From Ophiodon elongatus (taxonomy: Eukaryota > Chordata > Actinopteri > Perciformes > Hexagrammidae), in NCBI GenBank assembly GCA_016806645.1, contig JACSYO010000535.1, positions 1,454,501 through 1,518,500 on the forward strand: a stretch of DNA of 64,000 nt, written 5' to 3'. Numbering within the stretch: position 1 is the first letter of the stretch; the number at the start of each line of letters is the position of its first letter. This document shows positions 61,273 to 64,000 of this stretch, piece after piece. A program made the translations under genes and the position numbers. Under the pieces are notes generated by a model. It was not told where the DNA came from and ran no database searches. It was given only the letters and a program-made list of their open reading frames with translations.

Positions 61273-62909
61273 GTTTTAAAGTAATAGCTTATATTTAATG
61301 CATTATTTTGAGCATTCATTTATGGGTCTCTGTAGATATAACTAGATGAATAAATAGACAAATAAAACACTAGCAACCATTCAGCTGTGAGCAGCGGAGT
61401 GACTGCTACTGGACATTAGCTTGTTAGCTTGTATGTTGCTAACTGCATGTAGCTCAAGGTTCCACATCCAGATAGCATCTTTTCAGGACATAGTGCTTTG
61501 CTGCATCATATGACCAATAATTAAGTACTTATTGTTTCTTTACAACATTAGCCATGAAGGTCAAATCTAGTCAATGGGTTGACACAAAATCATGGACACC
61601 TGTAAAATATGATTCCATGCAAAACTGATCCCAAGAGAAAAAGTTACCGTTGCAATACATATACTGATTAATTTGTTTTGAGGCAGTCAGTGGATTGGAT
61701 TGCATAACACAGTAACACTCAAAATACAGTAACTTTAACACCTTGTTGTTGAATTGTATTGTATTGCATTACATGGCAAGCTGTTTATTACTTTGGCTTC
61801 ACATCTATTGCATTAGACTGTATTATATTTTGCATGTGTATTTCCGACATGTTCGTGTTATTGTGTCAGCCATTGTAATTTAATGGAGGGAAGCCATTAC
61901 AGGTTCTTCAAATTGAGACACTGTGTGCTTTAATGAGAAAATTCATTTCAAATGATTGAAGTTATTTTAAAACAGCACATTTATATATTTAATCAATGCA
62001 AAGTGAAATGCAGCTCCGGATAATGAAGATGTTCCACTAGGCATTTGCACATTCCTCATTTGTTATTAAGTATTTATTATCATGGAAATATATACACAGC
62101 AGAAGGAGATGGTGGATAAATGTATTGTTAAATTAGTTATTTTCAAAGTTTTACTCATACACATAGACATCATGTTCAATGAATATAGAAAACAAACACA
62201 TGCTTTACATGATATATAACTTTTAAATAATTTTATATTAGCTGATTACTGGACTGTTTATCTTTTGCACAACGTGAGCTCTTCAGCAGCAAGGCGTGGA
62301 GGACAGAGAGAGATTAGGACGAGAGAGAGAAAAGCAGAGGGACGGTCAAGAGTGAGGAGAATAGCAACCGATTACAATACATCACTGCGTGCCACCAGAG
62401 ACTGCTGCTGCATGTGTTTACAATGCTGCTTCGTCCGTACAGATGATACATCAAAAAAAGGCTCTTGCTTAAAACAAGAAAAGTTATGGATTCTAAATGG
62501 GGATGGGATCCCCTCTGGTGAATGGCAGAGAGAAGAATGGCAATAAGACAGGTAGCAGGCAAGGTGTTAAAAGTTGATTAGGTTGCTAAAGGTCACTTCG
62601 TCAAGCCTCATCAGCTGTCCCAATGGGGAACAAGAAGCAGCTCAGGGCTTCAGCACTGCTGCTAATGAGACAGAAGCAATGGAATTCTTTTGATATATCG
62701 TGTTCCCATGTACAGCAATCTTCTGATGGTATCCACGCCAGTGCCCAGTTAATGTGATGACGATAACAAAAAACATCTTGACTAGCCTGAGGTTAATGTA
62801 ACAAGCCCCGCACAGGAACACACAGTGCAGAGGAAGAATGGGTGAGGCATGTAAAGCTAAATTATTTGATCACAGAAATTGGGAATGCAATGTAGGTTAA
62901 CACATGCAC

Positions 62910-62960
<51 letters not shown>
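62910..62960. repeat. (CA)n microsatellite
   Basis: About 24 CA units. Confidence 0.95.
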
Positions 62961-62962
<2 letters not shown>

Positions 62963-63094
62963 TTACACACCATAAACTTTCATATTACAGATTCATTTGC
63001 TCATTTGAGCAAATCTATGTTTGGTCCACCCACTGCTCTTGAAGGGTCAGTCTTATGAAACGATTGCGTATTTAATGAGGCTCTGCATACAAGG

Positions 63095-63095
<1 letters not shown>

Positions 63096-63168
<73 letters not shown>

Positions 63169-63215
63169 TCACACACGCACACACACACACACACACACAC
63201 ATATTCACACACACA
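63096..63215. repeat. (CA)n microsatellite with tattca interruptions
   Basis: A long CA run interrupted by ATATTC boxes. Confidence 0.95.
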
Positions 63216-63788
63216 CATTCCCATACACACTCATTACGTACACAGTCAGTGTTCCCACTCAGTACAGTTAAAAACATGCTGATGTATGAGTAACTGCTGA
63301 TAAATACAGAAGATGCATCCACCCCCCAGAAACATAAAGCCAAAACTACCAATCAGTACAAGACCCTTGAACTCCTGACTGACACAGACACGCACACACT
63401 TGCGTGCATCAACTCATCTTTATTGCAACAGAGAAAAAAGGTCAGTCATCAGAGATGCAATTATCATGTTTCCAACAGGTGCATTTATTAGAGTTACGCT
63501 TCATTTGCTTTTCTGAATCTAAATCAGGCTGGGGGGATCGGGGGCCATTACACTGCAGTGATCAGTGCTAATACAGCAACATAATGTCCTGCAGGTTTAC
63601 ATGCCTGCAAAGGCACTCTGTCAATGCCTGTTTCTGCGACAACAATGGCTGTCAGACACATTATGGGTTGAAGTGATCAATATTTTTTATTACCACCACT
63701 TTGTTCTACCTCTTGCACATAAGCTCCAGAATAATTGACATTTATGCAATTTTCGGGGCCACTGCCTTTCTTCTTTTCACAAAAGAGA

Positions 63789-63857
<69 letters not shown>
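63789..63857. repeat. (TG)n microsatellite
   Basis: About 33 TG units, opposite in sense to the array at 63.1 kb. Confidence 0.95.
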
Positions 63858-63858
<1 letters not shown>

Positions 63859-64000
63859 CTCACTATAAATCAACATGTGCAACATGCAGCTCTGGTTATG
63901 TATCTAGAGAGATATGTGTCTGACTGTGTGTTTTTATGTACTTATCTGTGTGTGCTTGTGTTCAATATTGTGTGTCTAACGTGTGCATGCTGTGCACGTC

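Larger units (their letters stand above)
54920..64000. other. Probable 5' intron/upstream region of nexmif, no other gene seen
   Basis: No supported coding sequence on either strand. Contains microsatellites at 56,532-56,560, 62,910-62,960, 63,096-63,200 and 63,789-63,857 (CA/TG), a hAT-like MITE at 60,909-61,272, and low-repeat stretches (56,880-57,400; 61,850-62,120) that could be regulatory. The acceptor at 54919 implies at least one further upstream exon, not located. Confidence 0.5.

Overview
This window is vertebrate nuclear DNA, almost certainly from a ray-finned (probably percomorph) fish. It has spliced genes with short GT-AG introns, many (CA)n microsatellites, and fish-type repeats: hAT and Tc1/mariner inverted-repeat elements, several LINE clades and an epsilon/gamma-like endogenous retrovirus. 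No bacterial features, CRISPR arrays or tRNA/rRNA genes were recognised.

Layout. 1-13,600 is a transposon graveyard: a degenerate LINE, a reverse-strand LINE piece, a gag-containing retroviral remnant between two ~290 bp direct repeats, a second pol piece, microsatellites and AT-rich DNA. 13,678-22,436 is the most interesting part. A minus-strand gene, rebuilt here as 11 coding exons and 916 aa, joins a multi-pass membrane region with repeated acetate/succinate-transporter-like (GPR1/FUN34/YaaH) motifs to a C-terminal Sua5/YciO/YrdC domain. It lies head-to-head with acod1/irg1 (aconitate decarboxylase, itaconate synthesis) on the plus strand. The intergenic promoter region is only a few hundred bases and holds a TATA box and a near-consensus NF-kB site.

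22,440-27,568 is repeat-rich intergenic DNA. 27,569-28,953 (minus) is a four-exon glyoxalase-domain gene, glod5. 31,581-40,642 (minus) is rlim (rnf12), a RING-H2 E3 ligase with a CpG-rich promoter near 40.1-40.9 kb and a greatly expanded Glu-Pro repeat. 45,782-54,919 (minus) is nexmif (KIAA2022): one giant coding exon plus a small first coding exon, followed upstream by at least 9 kb of probable intron/5' DNA. The rlim-nexmif adjacency matches the gene order on the mammalian X (Xq13).

How the genes may work together. ACOD1 makes itaconate from cis-aconitate in mitochondria. A divergently transcribed organic-acid-transporter-like protein beside it suggests a two-gene immunometabolic unit (production plus movement or handling of the acid). 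That link is inference from position and protein family; the exon phases supporting the fusion are read directly from the sequence. All exon coordinates were worked out by hand from splice signals and phase.
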